Source of the DNA: JAEUHZ01 sp964552795
Lineage (GTDB): Bacteria > Planctomycetota > UBA1135 > GCA-002686595
Length of the DNA stretch: 64,000 nucleotides
NCBI GenBank assembly: GCA_964552795.1
Contig: CAZKIO010000013.1
Coordinates: forward strand, 21,850-85,849
Direction: 5' to 3'
Every line of letters starts with the position of its first letter. Within the stretch, counting starts at the first letter, position 1. Under the pieces are notes generated by a model. It had not been told where the DNA came from. It made no database searches and saw nothing but the letters and a program-made list of their open reading frames with translations. The position numbers were made by a program, and so were the translations under genes. Positions 49,624 to 58,404 of the stretch are shown here, piece after piece.

Positions 49624-51036
49624 ATGACCGGCATCGACTATTCGCAGCGGATCCCCAACAACGTCGACCTCCACAGCGACAAGCGCCTGCAGCGCGCGCT
49701 GGAGGCCTGGCAGCCCAACTACCTGGAGTGGTGGGCGTCGATGGGACCGACCGACTTCAACACCAAGGACATCTACCTGCGCACGGCGGTCAGCGTCGAC
49801 AAGGACGGCTGGGCGCACTTCGGGTACGTCAAGATGCCCGAGTACCGCTGGGGCATCTTCCTCAACCCGCCCGAGCAGGGGCGCGTGATCGGCTTCGGCG
49901 ACCACATGGGCCAGCCCGCGTGGCAGCAGGTGCCGGGCGAATACCGCAACTGGCTGCGCCGGCTGATCGTCACGCAGGCCGACACGGAGCCGGCCAGCGT
50001 CGAACAGCAGCGCCTCCTGGGCCACACCGCGCCGTCGCTCTACGACCTGCGCAACCTGTTCCAGGTCAACGTCGAGGAAGGCCGCCACCTGTGGGCCATG
50101 GTGTACCTCTTGCACACCTACTTCGGCCGCGACGGGCGCGAGGAGGCCGAGGAGCTGCTGCAGCGCCGCAGCGGCAACCCCGACCACCCGCGCATCCTGG
50201 GCACCTTCAACGAACCCTGCCCCGAGTGGTTGTCGTTCTTCTGCTTCACGATGTTCACCGACCGCGATGGCAAGTTCCAACTGCTGGCGCTGGCCGAGTC
50301 GGGCTTCGATCCCCTGGCGCGCACCTGCCGCTTCATGCTGACCGAGGAGGCGCACCACATGTTCGTGGGGCAGACCGGCATCGGCCGCGTGATCGAGAAG
50401 ACCTGCGAGGTCGAGAAGGCCCACCCGGGCAAGGACGTGCGCGAGTACGGCGCGATCCCCTTCGAGATCATCCAGAAGTACGTGAACTACTGGGCCAGCT
50501 CGTCGACCGACCTGTACGGCGCCGAGGTGTCGAGCAACTCGGCCAACTTCTTCTCGGCCGGTCTCAAGGGTCGCGCGTACGAGGACCGGCACGAGGACCA
50601 CACGGCGCTCGAGCAGGTGTACGCGCTCGAGCGCTTCGTGGACGGCCGCCTCACCCCCGAGGAGGTCCCGCTGCGCAACGCGATGAACGAGGTCCTGCGC
50701 GACGAGTACGTGAAGGACAACGAGAAGGGCATCGACTACTGGAACCGCATCTGCGAGCGACACGCGATCGACTTCCGCTTCCGGCTGCCCCACCGCCGCT
50801 TCAACCGCAAGATCGGCGACTTCTCCGCCGGACGCTTCGACCTCGACGGCAACCTCCTGACCGAGGACCAGTGGAACGCCGGGGTGTCCGCGTGGCTGCC
50901 GACCGACGCCGACCGCGACTTCGTGAAGTCGCTGATGAAGCCGGTCCACAAGGCCGGCGAGTTCGCGTCGTGGATCGCCCCGCCTCCCAAGGGCATCGAC
51001 AACCAGCCGCTCGACTTCCCCTACGTCAAGCTCTGA
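49624..51036 (+). CDS. boxB: Benzoyl-CoA 2,3-epoxidase (oxygenase component)
   Basis: This 470-residue diiron enzyme inserts one O2-derived oxygen into benzoyl-CoA. Two ExxH pairs are visible: Glu152/His155 in NVEEGRHLW and Glu242/His245 in LTEEAHHMF, with the spacing of known BoxB. The length is normal. It needs electrons from the reductase BoxA, which is not encoded in this window. The gene is directly after boxC and is followed by a perfect hairpin, so the operon ends here. Confidence 0.96.
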   Translation: MTGIDYSQRIPNNVDLHSDKRLQRALEAWQPNYLEWWASMGPTDFNTKDIYLRTAVSVDKDGWAHFGYVKMPEYRWGIFLNPPEQGRVIGFGDHMGQPAWQQVPGEYRNWLRRLIVTQADTEPASVEQQRLLGHTAPSLYDLRNLFQVNVEEGRHLWAMVYLLHTYFGRDGREEAEELLQRRSGNPDHPRILGTFNEPCPEWLSFFCFTMFTDRDGKFQLLALAESGFDPLARTCRFMLTEEAHHMFVGQTGIGRVIEKTCEVEKAHPGKDVREYGAIPFEIIQKYVNYWASSSTDLYGAEVSSNSANFFSAGLKGRAYEDRHEDHTALEQVYALERFVDGRLTPEEVPLRNAMNEVLRDEYVKDNEKGIDYWNRICERHAIDFRFRLPHRRFNRKIGDFSAGRFDLDGNLLTEDQWNAGVSAWLPTDADRDFVKSLMKPVHKAGEFASWIAPPPKGIDNQPLDFPYVKL

Positions 51037-51052
51037 GCGGCGAGCGCAGGCC

Positions 51053-51083
51053 GCAGGGCACCGCGCCCGCCGCGGTGCCCTGC
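51053..51083 (+). terminator. Terminator hairpin of the boxCB operon
   Basis: A perfect 13-base-pair stem (GCAGGGCACCGCG and its complement) with a five-base loop lies 17 bases after the boxB stop. No T-tract follows. Its position and perfection make it the best terminator candidate in the window. Confidence 0.75.
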
Positions 51084-51132
51084 GCGCTTGCCGGATGGCC
51101 CGCCGCGCCGGAGACTGGACGCCCGAAGAATC

Positions 51133-52353
51133 ATGACGCCCGAACAACGCCCCCACCAGGACCCTCTGTCGCGGGAGATCGATGCCGCGCTCGAGGGCGT
51201 CAACCTCCAGGACATCGACCAGCCCGCGCGTCCCGCGGCCAGATCCGGCGGCGGCGACCGCGGCGAGCGCGCGTTGCGCGGCAGCGTCGTCGAGGTGCGC
51301 GGCGACGACGTGTTCATCGAGCTCGGCCCGCGCCAGCAGGGCGTCGCGCCGCTCGCGGACTTCGACGACGCGCCCGCGCCCGGGCAGGTGTTCGAGTTCC
51401 AGATGCGCGGCCGCGAGGAGAGCCTGTGGCTGCTCTCGCGCAAGAAGGCGCAGGCGATCGCCACCGAGATCGACGTCCAGCCCGGTGCGCTCGTCAAGGC
51501 GCGCATCACCGGACAGAACACGGGCGGACTGGAAGCGCGCGTCGGTTCGCTGTCGGCGTTCCTGCCCGCGTCGCAGGTCGGCCTGGGCCGCGAGGACAAC
51601 CTGGGCCAGTACCTGACGCAGACGCTCACCTGCGAGGTGGTCGAGGTGGATCCCGCGCGCCGGCGGATCGTGCTCTCGCGGCGCAAGGTGCTCGAGCGCG
51701 AACGCGAGGAATCGCGCAAGGAGACCGTCGGCAGCCTGAGCGTCGGCCAGGTCGTCAAGGGCAAGGTCACGCGCGTCGAGGAGTTCGGCGCGTTCGTCGA
51801 GATCGGCGGCGGCCTCGAGGGCCTGATCCACGTCTCGAACCTGTCGCACAAGCGCGTCGAGAAGGCCGGCGAGGTGCTGCAACCCGGCCAGATGGTCGAG
51901 GCGCAGATCCTCAAGATCGAGGACGGCGGCAAGCGCATCGGCCTGGGCATGAAGCAGCTCCAGCCCGACCCCTGGAGCGACGTGGGCCGCAAGTACCAGC
52001 CCGACAGCGTCCTCACCGGCAAGGTGACGCGCCTGATGGAGTTCGGCGCGTTCGTCGAGCTCGAGCCGGGGGTCGAGGGCCTGGTGCACGTCAGCCAGCT
52101 CGCCAAGGACCGCGTGCGCCGGCCGTCGGACGTGGTGAAGCCCGGTCAGGAGATCACGGTGCGCGTGCTGGCGGTCGAGAAGGACCGCTCGCGCATCTCG
52201 CTGTCGCGCCTGGACCCGCGCGGCGCGCTGATCGGATCGGAGGACTCGGTCGACTCGGAGGTGATCGATCAGGCGCTGCGCGAGCAGAACACGAAGCCGA
52301 TCGGGACCAACCTGGGCGCGCTGTTCCAGCGCATGAAGAAGCCGGCCAAGTGA
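51133..52353 (+). CDS. S1-domain RNA-binding protein
   Basis: The start at 51133 gives 406 residues with four S1 domains. The first two (about 49-105 and 112-175) are divergent. The third (KGKVTRVEEFGAFVEIGGGLEG, about 200-268) and fourth (TGKVTRLMEFGAFVELEPGVEG, about 290-358) are canonical. It resembles short ribosomal S1 homologues but could be a distinct translation or RNA-turnover factor, so no symbol is given. A GAAGAA precedes the ATG. It is separated from boxB by the hairpin and is probably transcribed alone. Confidence 0.85.
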   Translation: MTPEQRPHQDPLSREIDAALEGVNLQDIDQPARPAARSGGGDRGERALRGSVVEVRGDDVFIELGPRQQGVAPLADFDDAPAPGQVFEFQMRGREESLWLLSRKKAQAIATEIDVQPGALVKARITGQNTGGLEARVGSLSAFLPASQVGLGREDNLGQYLTQTLTCEVVEVDPARRRIVLSRRKVLEREREESRKETVGSLSVGQVVKGKVTRVEEFGAFVEIGGGLEGLIHVSNLSHKRVEKAGEVLQPGQMVEAQILKIEDGGKRIGLGMKQLQPDPWSDVGRKYQPDSVLTGKVTRLMEFGAFVELEPGVEGLVHVSQLAKDRVRRPSDVVKPGQEITVRVLAVEKDRSRISLSRLDPRGALIGSEDSVDSEVIDQALREQNTKPIGTNLGALFQRMKKPAK

Positions 52354-52372
52354 GCCGGCCGACCCCCGCGCC

Positions 52373-53209
52373 TCAGTAGCTCTCCTCGTCGGAGGGGAAC
52401 GCGCGGCCCTTGACGTCGCCCACGTAGCGGCGGAACGCGCCCATCATCTCCTCGCCCAGTTGCGCGTAGCGCCGCACGAAGCGCGGGTGGAACCGCGTGT
52501 AGAGGCCCAGCATGTCGTGGCTGACCAGGATCTGGCCGTCGCAACCGGGCCCGGCGCCGATGCCGATCACCGGGATCGAGATCTTCCGGGCGACCTCGGC
52601 GGCCAGCGCCGCGGGCACTTTCTCCAGCACGATCGCGAACGCGCCGGCGTCCTGCAGCGCCAGGGCGTCGCGCCGCACCTGATCCGCCTCGTCCTGCGTG
52701 GTCGCGCGCACCTGGTACGTGCCGAACTTGTGGATCGATTGCGGCGTCAGGCCCAGGTGCCCCATCACGGGGATGCCGACCTCGACGATGCGCCGCACGG
52801 TCTCGCACACCGAGCCCGCGCCCTCGAGCTTGACCGCCTCGATGCCCGACTCCTTGACCATGCGGCCCGCGTTGCGCAGGCCCTCGTCGGCGTTCACCTG
52901 GTACGACATGAACGGCAGGTCGCCGACGACCAGCGCGCGCGTCACGCCCACCGACACCAGCGACGCGTGGTAGAGCATCTGCTCCATCGTCACGGCCACG
53001 GTCGTCTCACGGCCCTGCACGACCATCGCCACCGAGTCGCCGACGAGGATCACGTCCACGCCCGCGCGGTCGATGAGCTGCGCCATCGTGTGGTCGTAGG
53101 CGGTCAGCGCGCTGATCGGCTCGCCGCGCTCCTTCATGCGCTGCAGGCTCTTGGTCGTGACCTTGCGTCGGTCGGCGGGGTCCTTGCTCGCGCTCTTCTG
53201 CTGGGTCAT
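52373..53209 (-). CDS. panB: 3-methyl-2-oxobutanoate hydroxymethyltransferase
   Basis: The 278-residue product makes ketopantoate, the first committed step of pantothenate (CoA) synthesis, with methylenetetrahydrofolate. Motifs are LTAYDHTMAQLIDRAGVD, VGDSVAMVVQG, the conserved MVKESGIEAVKLEG, GHLGLTPQ and IGIGAGPGCDGQILVSHDM. Metal ligands Asp and Glu are present. The ATG overlaps the stop of the upstream FAD protein (ATGA). panC is not nearby. Confidence 0.96.
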   Translation of the reverse strand: MTQQKSASKDPADRRKVTTKSLQRMKERGEPISALTAYDHTMAQLIDRAGVDVILVGDSVAMVVQGRETTVAVTMEQMLYHASLVSVGVTRALVVGDLPFMSYQVNADEGLRNAGRMVKESGIEAVKLEGAGSVCETVRRIVEVGIPVMGHLGLTPQSIHKFGTYQVRATTQDEADQVRRDALALQDAGAFAIVLEKVPAALAAEVARKISIPVIGIGAGPGCDGQILVSHDMLGLYTRFHPRFVRRYAQLGEEMMGAFRRYVGDVKGRAFPSDEESY

Positions 53210-54933
53210 GGGCTCGGTTTCCGGTGCGGCACTCTAGTGTCCGGCGTCGCCGGCGCGCCACCCGCAACCGGACCGGCCCGGTCCGCAGCGCCGACGCCCT
53301 GCTCGGCGACCGCGAGCGCCGTCCGCGCGCCGTCGAGCGCCGCGCTCATGATGCCGCCGGCGTAGCCCGCGCCCTCGCCGACCGGGTACAGGTTCAGGAA
53401 GCCCGATGCGCGCCGCGTGAGGGGATCGCGCGGCATGCGCACGGGCCCCGAACTGCGCGACTCGACGCCCACCAGCAGCCCCTCTTCGCCGGCGAAGCCC
53501 GGGATCGAGCGGTCGAAGCGCGAGAGAGCGCGCGCCAGCGCCGCGCGCAGCACGGCCGGCAGCAGGAGGTCGATGCGGCCCGGCCGCAACCCCAGCACGT
53601 ACGACGAGCGCAGCGCGCCGGCCGACTCGCGGCCGGCCAGGAAGTCCGACGCGCGCTGCGCCGGCGCCCTGTAGTCGCCGCCGCCGGCCTCGAAGAACGC
53701 CGCCTCGATCCGGCGCTGGAGCTCGACGCCGGCGAAGGGCCCGGCGCCCGCCTCGCGCGGGCCGAGCGTGGCGACGATCGCCGCGTTGGCCCACGGCGAG
53801 CTGTGCGTCGAGTTGCTCATCCCGTTCGTGCACAGGTACCCCGGCTCGTTCACGCTGGCGACGATGCGCCCGCCGGGACACATGCAGAACGAGTGCGCTC
53901 CGCTCGCGCCCTCGTCGGCCCTGCAGATCAGCGCGTAGCTCGCCGCCCCGAGCAGCGCCGCCTCGGGCCCCGTGCCGTGCTGCGCGCGGTCGATCAGGTC
54001 CTGCGGGTGCTCGATGCGCACGCCGACCTGGAAGGGCTTGGCCTCGAACGCGACGCCTTGCGCATGCAGGCGCGCCCACGTGTCGCGCGCGCTGTGTCCG
54101 ACCGCGAAGACCGCCGCATCGCAGGCGATCTCGCCCGCGCTCGTCGCCAGCGCGCGCACGCGCCGCTCGGCGCCCTCGGCGATCACGAGCCCCTCGACGC
54201 GCGTGTTCCACGCGAACCGCACGCCCAGGTCCGCGAGGCGCGCGCGGAAGCGCGGCAGAAGGAAGTGCAGCTTGTCGGTGCCGATGTGCGCGCGCGCGTC
54301 GTACACGATCGCCGGGTCGGCGCCGCACACGACCAGCTCCTCGAGCAGCGCGTCCTCGAGCGGATCGTCGACGCGCGTGTAGAGCTTGCCGTCGGAGTAC
54401 GTGCCCGCCCCGCCCTCGCCGAACAGGAGGTTCGACTCGGGGTTCGGTACGCGCGTGCGGTGGAACGCGACCAGCTCCTTGCTGCGGCGCTCGACCGGGC
54501 TGCCGCGGTCGATCAGGGTGACCGACGCCCCGGCGCGGGCCAGCACGAGCGCGGCGTACAGGCCGCCGGGCCCCGCCCCGACGACCGCGACGCGCGCGCG
54601 CGCCATCGACGCGTGCACCCGGGTCGCGCGCGCCTCGACGCGCGCCGGCGCCGGCACCACGCGCCCCGCTTCGAGCGCGCGGAGGAGGCGCGCACCGCGG
54701 AACGACGCATCGATCGTCACGTCGGCGTGCACCAGGAAACGCAGGCGGTGCTGGCCGCCGCGGCGCCGCGCATCGAGCGAGCGGCGCGCGATCTTGAGCC
54801 CGCGGACCGCGGCGGGATCGACGCCCAGGACGGTGGCCGCCAGCGCCGGGAGGCGCGCCTCCGGCTCGCGCACGCCGAGCTCCAACCCGAGGACGCGCCA
54901 GGTCGCGAGCGGTCGTTCCGCACGTGCGCTCAT
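53206..54933 (-). CDS. FAD-dependent oxidoreductase of the COG2509 type
   Basis: The 575-residue product has an N-terminal domain of about 105 residues (with LKIARRSLDARRRGG). A dinucleotide-binding motif VAVVGAGPGGLYAALVLARAG follows near residue 112. The family motifs LLFGEGGAGTYSDGKLYTR, MCPGGRIV with NGMSNSTHSSPWANA, and NLYPVGEGAGYAGGIMSAA are present. The substrate is unknown for this widespread family. Its stop overlaps the panB start, so the two form an operon. The C-terminal tail is Ala/Pro-rich. Confidence 0.9.
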   Translation of the reverse strand: MSARAERPLATWRVLGLELGVREPEARLPALAATVLGVDPAAVRGLKIARRSLDARRRGGQHRLRFLVHADVTIDASFRGARLLRALEAGRVVPAPARVEARATRVHASMARARVAVVGAGPGGLYAALVLARAGASVTLIDRGSPVERRSKELVAFHRTRVPNPESNLLFGEGGAGTYSDGKLYTRVDDPLEDALLEELVVCGADPAIVYDARAHIGTDKLHFLLPRFRARLADLGVRFAWNTRVEGLVIAEGAERRVRALATSAGEIACDAAVFAVGHSARDTWARLHAQGVAFEAKPFQVGVRIEHPQDLIDRAQHGTGPEAALLGAASYALICRADEGASGAHSFCMCPGGRIVASVNEPGYLCTNGMSNSTHSSPWANAAIVATLGPREAGAGPFAGVELQRRIEAAFFEAGGGDYRAPAQRASDFLAGRESAGALRSSYVLGLRPGRIDLLLPAVLRAALARALSRFDRSIPGFAGEEGLLVGVESRSSGPVRMPRDPLTRRASGFLNLYPVGEGAGYAGGIMSAALDGARTALAVAEQGVGAADRAGPVAGGAPATPDTRVPHRKPSP

Positions 54934-54945
54934 GGCGCGATCGTA

Positions 54946-55060
54946 CCGGTACGGTGTCAGGACGACTCGTACATCTCGACCTGACGCGAACGGGCCGCGA
55001 CGGCGGCGCAGCCCGTTCGCGGCAGGTCGAGTTGTGCGAGTCGTGCCGGCGCCGCACCGG
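54946..55060. repeat. Long imperfect inverted repeat in a divergent intergenic region
   Basis: Arms 54946-54995 and 55011-55060 are reverse complements at about 42 of 50 positions without gaps, with a 15-base loop. The inner 11 bases (GCGAACGGGC plus a neighbour) and an 8-base block (CTCGACCT) are perfect. Three of the differences would be G-U pairs in plus-strand RNA. It sits 12 bases before the FAD-protein start and 41 bases before the dioxygenase-like start. It may be a 5' leader structure or a small mobile element. Confidence 0.72.
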
Positions 55061-55101
55061 CCCTGGTGGAATCGATCCCGAGCGCGTATCTACTCCGGGC
55101 G

Positions 55102-56532
55102 ATGCCTCCCTCCCGACCCGAGCCCGCGCCGCGCGACGATCTCCTCGCCGAGATCCTGTCGGCGCCCGACCGCGACGGCTGTCCGTTCGCGCGGCCGGTC
55201 GTGTCGTGGTCGGACCAGGACGAGGAGGCCTACCTCGCGTCGATCGAGGCAGCCGCGCTGGCCAGCGTGACGCTGCAGCGCCGCGGCGTGGACCACGGCG
55301 ACTGGGCCGAGCTCGACGCCGCGCGCGCCGGCGTGACGCTGCCCGACGACGGCGACGACGCCGCCTTCGAAGGGTTTTGCTCCGTGCGCTGGCAGGCCGC
55401 GCGGCCGATCGTGCTGCCGGGCGTCGCTGCGTCGTTCCTGCCGGAGCTCGCGCCCGAGCTCGACGACGCGGCCAGCCTGTTCGAGGAACTGTGCGAAACC
55501 GGCGGCCTCGCGGGTTGGCTCACGTCGCGCGCGGCCGACCTCGCGCCGGAGTTCGAGCCGCTGGCGCGCCGCGCGCCGCTGGCCGATCCCGAGCGCGACC
55601 TCGAACGGATGTTCGTGGCCGCGCACCCGCCGCCCGGCGGAGGCGGCCGCACCATCGACGACCTGTGGATCAAGTCCGCCTGGCTCTCGACGCACGAGGA
55701 CGAGCGCAGCCTGCGCGTGCGGATGTCGTTCGGCCGCGAGGGCGACGACGACGGCAGCGCGGATCTCCTGCGCCACCGCCTCGTCACGCAACTGGGCGAG
55801 CGCCTGTTCCCCGAGACCGTCGTGGCGGGCGGCAACCCCGACCTCGTGCGGCTCGTCGAGCGCCTGTGCGGCACGTCGGTGCTGTTCACGCAGATGCTGG
55901 CCTACTGGAACGCGCCCGGCGGCGGCGCCAGCTTCCACCACGACGCGTTCGCCGAGGACGAGCTCGACGGCGGCGCGCAGCGCCAGCTCGGCGTGTGCTA
56001 CGTGCAGCTCACCGGCGCGACGGCCTGGCTCGCGCTCTCGACCGCCGACCTCGCGGCCCGCATCGCCGAGTTCGCCGAGGCGCTGGAGGAGGGCGAGCTG
56101 CCGTGGTTGCGCGCGCAGCTCTTCGAGGCCGGCCCGCACGCGTTCCCCGGCGGCTGGCGGCGCTTCCGCGCGCTGCTCGCCGACGGGCCGCGCCTCGCGA
56201 GCGAACTGTCCCTGCCGGGCTGCGGCGCGCTGGGTCCGCTCGTCAACCGCGGCCCGGAGTTCACTTCTTTCCTTGCGGACGCCGGCCACGGCTGCATCCT
56301 GCGCGCCGGGGATGCCATCCTGCTGCCCAACTTCGGCCTCCGGTCCACCTGCATGCATTCGGTCTTCTGCGCCGGCGACGACGTCGCCTACAGCCTGTCC
56401 TTCGCCCTGCGTCCCGACCGCGAGTCCCCGGCGGCGCTGCTTGCCGAGGAGGCGCGCCGCCGCGAGCGCGTCGAGAGCGCGCGCGCCGCCGCGGCCGCGC
56501 GGCGCGAACGTCGCCGGGAGCGCCGCCGATGA
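55102..56532 (+). CDS. Cupin-fold Fe(II)/2-oxoglutarate dioxygenase-like protein
   Basis: The 476-residue product is not close to a family I know well. A possible facial triad is His279, Asp281 (WNAPGGGASFHHDAF) and His419 (CMHSVF). The second His follows GDAILLPN and precedes SLSFALRP, as in JmjC/cupin dioxygenases. The first 250 residues are helical and acidic. The C-terminus is a very basic Arg/Ala helix. It is coupled by ATGA to a methyltransferase, which suggests a two-step modification of one target. The iron-enzyme role is inferred. Confidence 0.6.
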   Translation: MPPSRPEPAPRDDLLAEILSAPDRDGCPFARPVVSWSDQDEEAYLASIEAAALASVTLQRRGVDHGDWAELDAARAGVTLPDDGDDAAFEGFCSVRWQAARPIVLPGVAASFLPELAPELDDAASLFEELCETGGLAGWLTSRAADLAPEFEPLARRAPLADPERDLERMFVAAHPPPGGGGRTIDDLWIKSAWLSTHEDERSLRVRMSFGREGDDDGSADLLRHRLVTQLGERLFPETVVAGGNPDLVRLVERLCGTSVLFTQMLAYWNAPGGGASFHHDAFAEDELDGGAQRQLGVCYVQLTGATAWLALSTADLAARIAEFAEALEEGELPWLRAQLFEAGPHAFPGGWRRFRALLADGPRLASELSLPGCGALGPLVNRGPEFTSFLADAGHGCILRAGDAILLPNFGLRSTCMHSVFCAGDDVAYSLSFALRPDRESPAALLAEEARRRERVESARAAAAARRERRRERRR

Positions 56533-57746
56533 TCGCCGGCTTCGCCGCCCTGTCCGCGCGCGTGCTGGTCCCCGTGCTCGAGGACCTGCCCGTCGCCGCC
56601 GACCGCGTGCGCGTGCTGGGCGATCCGCCCTCGCCCGGCGCGAGCGCGAACCGCAGCGCGCTCGCGGTCGTCGACGCCTCCGCGCCCGACCTCGCGGCGC
56701 TGGCGCCGGCCATCCTGGAGCACGCGCGCACCGAGGGCTCGCCCGACGGCTGGCTGCTGGTTTTCTGCCTGGGCGCGCGCCGCGACGCCGAGCTGGCGCG
56801 CCTGCGCGACGCGCTGTGGCCCGCGTGGCACGTCGGGGCGCTGTACACGACGTCGCAGAACGGCGTCGAACGCCGCAGCCTCGAAGGCACACGCCACCTG
56901 CAGCGCGGCATCGGCAAGACCGGCATCGTCGTCGCGGCGCGCACGCGCGCGGCGGTCCTGGCGCCCGACACGACGGTGGCGAAGTTCGACAAGAACGCCG
57001 CGGGCTGGAACGGCGAGCCGGGGCGTCCCGGCTACGCGCACTTCCGCTGGATGCGCCGGCACGTCGCCGATTTCGCCGGCGCGCACGCCGCGCAGCGCAT
57101 CCTCGACTTCGGCTGCGGCGCGGGCTGGGTCGGGATCGAGGCCGCGCTGGCGTCGCGCGCGCGCGGCGGCGACCCCGAACTCGCGCTGTTCGATCCCAGC
57201 CCCGAGATGGTCAGGATCGCCGAGGAGAACGCCGCCGCGCAGGGTCTGAAGCGCTGCGTCGGGCGCACGGGCTTCGGCGAGGAGCCGCCGTTCCCCGCCG
57301 CGGACGAGGCGCCGTACGACCTCGTGCTGTCGTCGGGCGTCGTCAGCTTCGCGCGCGACCGGACCGCCTGGTTCGACGGCCTCGCGCGCGCGGTCGCGCC
57401 GGGCGGCACGCTGGTGATCGGCGACATCCACCCCGGATCGAAGGGCATGCGCAAGCGGCGCGCCGAACGGCCGCTCCTGCCCGTGCGCGAGATGAACGCG
57501 CTGACGCGTGAGGAGGCGCGGGCCGAACTCGAGCGGCGCGGCTTCGCGTTCGGAGCCTGGAGCGGCTACCAGCGCAGCGATCCCCTGCCGCAGCTCCTGC
57601 ACCTGGACGCGACGCGCCTCAAGGGCGCGATCGGACCGCTGCTCGTCGCCTGGAACCGCCGCTCCGCCGCGTCCTCGCTGCGGCGCGGAGGCGCCGGACA
57701 GGATTGCTTCGACTCGTGGGTGATGCGCGTCACCCGGGCCGGATAG
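56529..57746 (+). CDS. SAM-dependent methyltransferase with degenerate N-terminal half
   Basis: Residues about 165-330 form a class I methyltransferase: motif I ILDFGCGAGWVGIEAAL, acidic LALFDPS, YDLVLSSGVVSFA, and VAPGGTLVIGDIHPGS. The first 150 residues (GWLLVFCLGARRD, ALYTTSQNGVERRS, GIGKTGIVVAAR) resemble the end of a second, degenerate methyltransferase fold. The total is 405 residues. Its ATG overlaps the dioxygenase-like stop. The substrate is unknown; protein or small-molecule targets are both open. Confidence 0.75.
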   Translation: MIAGFAALSARVLVPVLEDLPVAADRVRVLGDPPSPGASANRSALAVVDASAPDLAALAPAILEHARTEGSPDGWLLVFCLGARRDAELARLRDALWPAWHVGALYTTSQNGVERRSLEGTRHLQRGIGKTGIVVAARTRAAVLAPDTTVAKFDKNAAGWNGEPGRPGYAHFRWMRRHVADFAGAHAAQRILDFGCGAGWVGIEAALASRARGGDPELALFDPSPEMVRIAEENAAAQGLKRCVGRTGFGEEPPFPAADEAPYDLVLSSGVVSFARDRTAWFDGLARAVAPGGTLVIGDIHPGSKGMRKRRAERPLLPVREMNALTREEARAELERRGFAFGAWSGYQRSDPLPQLLHLDATRLKGAIGPLLVAWNRRSAASSLRRGGAGQDCFDSWVMRVTRAG

Positions 57747-57747
57747 A

Positions 57748-58386
57748 TCAGCGCACGCGCGGCGCGAGCAGTCCCAGGCCCAGGTCCTGCTCGGCCGGCG
57801 AGTGTTCCAGCACCAGCAGCGCCGCGCGCTCGTCGAGTTCCTCGCGCTCCGCGAGCCGCAGCGGACCGCCGCCGCGCTGCAGGGCCGCGGCCACCTCGGA
57901 CGCGCTGAACGGCGTCCCGCCCGCGCGACGCACGCGCTCGAACTGCGCCGCGGCGGCGTCCGCCGTGATCGTCTCGGGCAGGTCGTCGGGTCCGAAGAAG
58001 AACACCACCGAGGCGAGGTCGAGGGACGGCATCCCGTCGGCGCCGCGCGGCGACGGGATCACGCCCACCACGCGACCTGCCTCGTGGCCGTGGTTCACGC
58101 GCTCGACGGTCTCCGCGCCCGCGTACAGGACGGGCTCGGCGACCTGGTGCGGCTCGACGAAGCGCGGATCGACCGACAGGACGACGATCCAGCCCGCGTC
58201 GTAGCGCGGCTGCTCGGCGCGCCACCAGTGGGTCGCGGGACGCTCGAGCGTGAACGGCGCCGCGGACACCAGCTCGCGCACCGGATCGGCGCTGCGGTCG
58301 GGCGGCGGGGCCTGGCCCGTGCGCAGCGCGACGGCGCCGGCGGCGGCGAGAGCGGTGAAGATCAGGATGGCGATGAAGAGGCGCAT
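57748..58386 (-). CDS. Exported protein of unknown function
   Basis: The 212-residue product has an N-terminal hydrophobic segment (about 3-21) that is a signal peptide or anchor. The rest is a mixed alpha/beta domain with WIVVLSVDPRFVEPHQVAEPVLYAG, VVGVIPSPRG and VVFFFGPDDLPETI. I do not recognise the family. The gene follows the hydrolase gene by 18 bases on the same strand and may be in its operon. It converges with the methyltransferase gene, with one base between the stops. Confidence 0.6.
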   Translation of the reverse strand: MRLFIAILIFTALAAAGAVALRTGQAPPPDRSADPVRELVSAAPFTLERPATHWWRAEQPRYDAGWIVVLSVDPRFVEPHQVAEPVLYAGAETVERVNHGHEAGRVVGVIPSPRGADGMPSLDLASVVFFFGPDDLPETITADAAAAQFERVRRAGGTPFSASEVAAALQRGGGPLRLAEREELDERAALLVLEHSPAEQDLGLGLLAPRVR

Positions 58387-58404
58387 GCGTGGTCCCTCGC
58401 GCGG

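Noticed and set aside
47058..52379. Plus-strand open frame of about 1770 codons across the box cluster
   Set aside because: It is a frame shadow of boxC, boxB and the S1 gene and antisense to boxR. The composition is repetitive Arg/Pro/Ala/Gly and no domain is seen.
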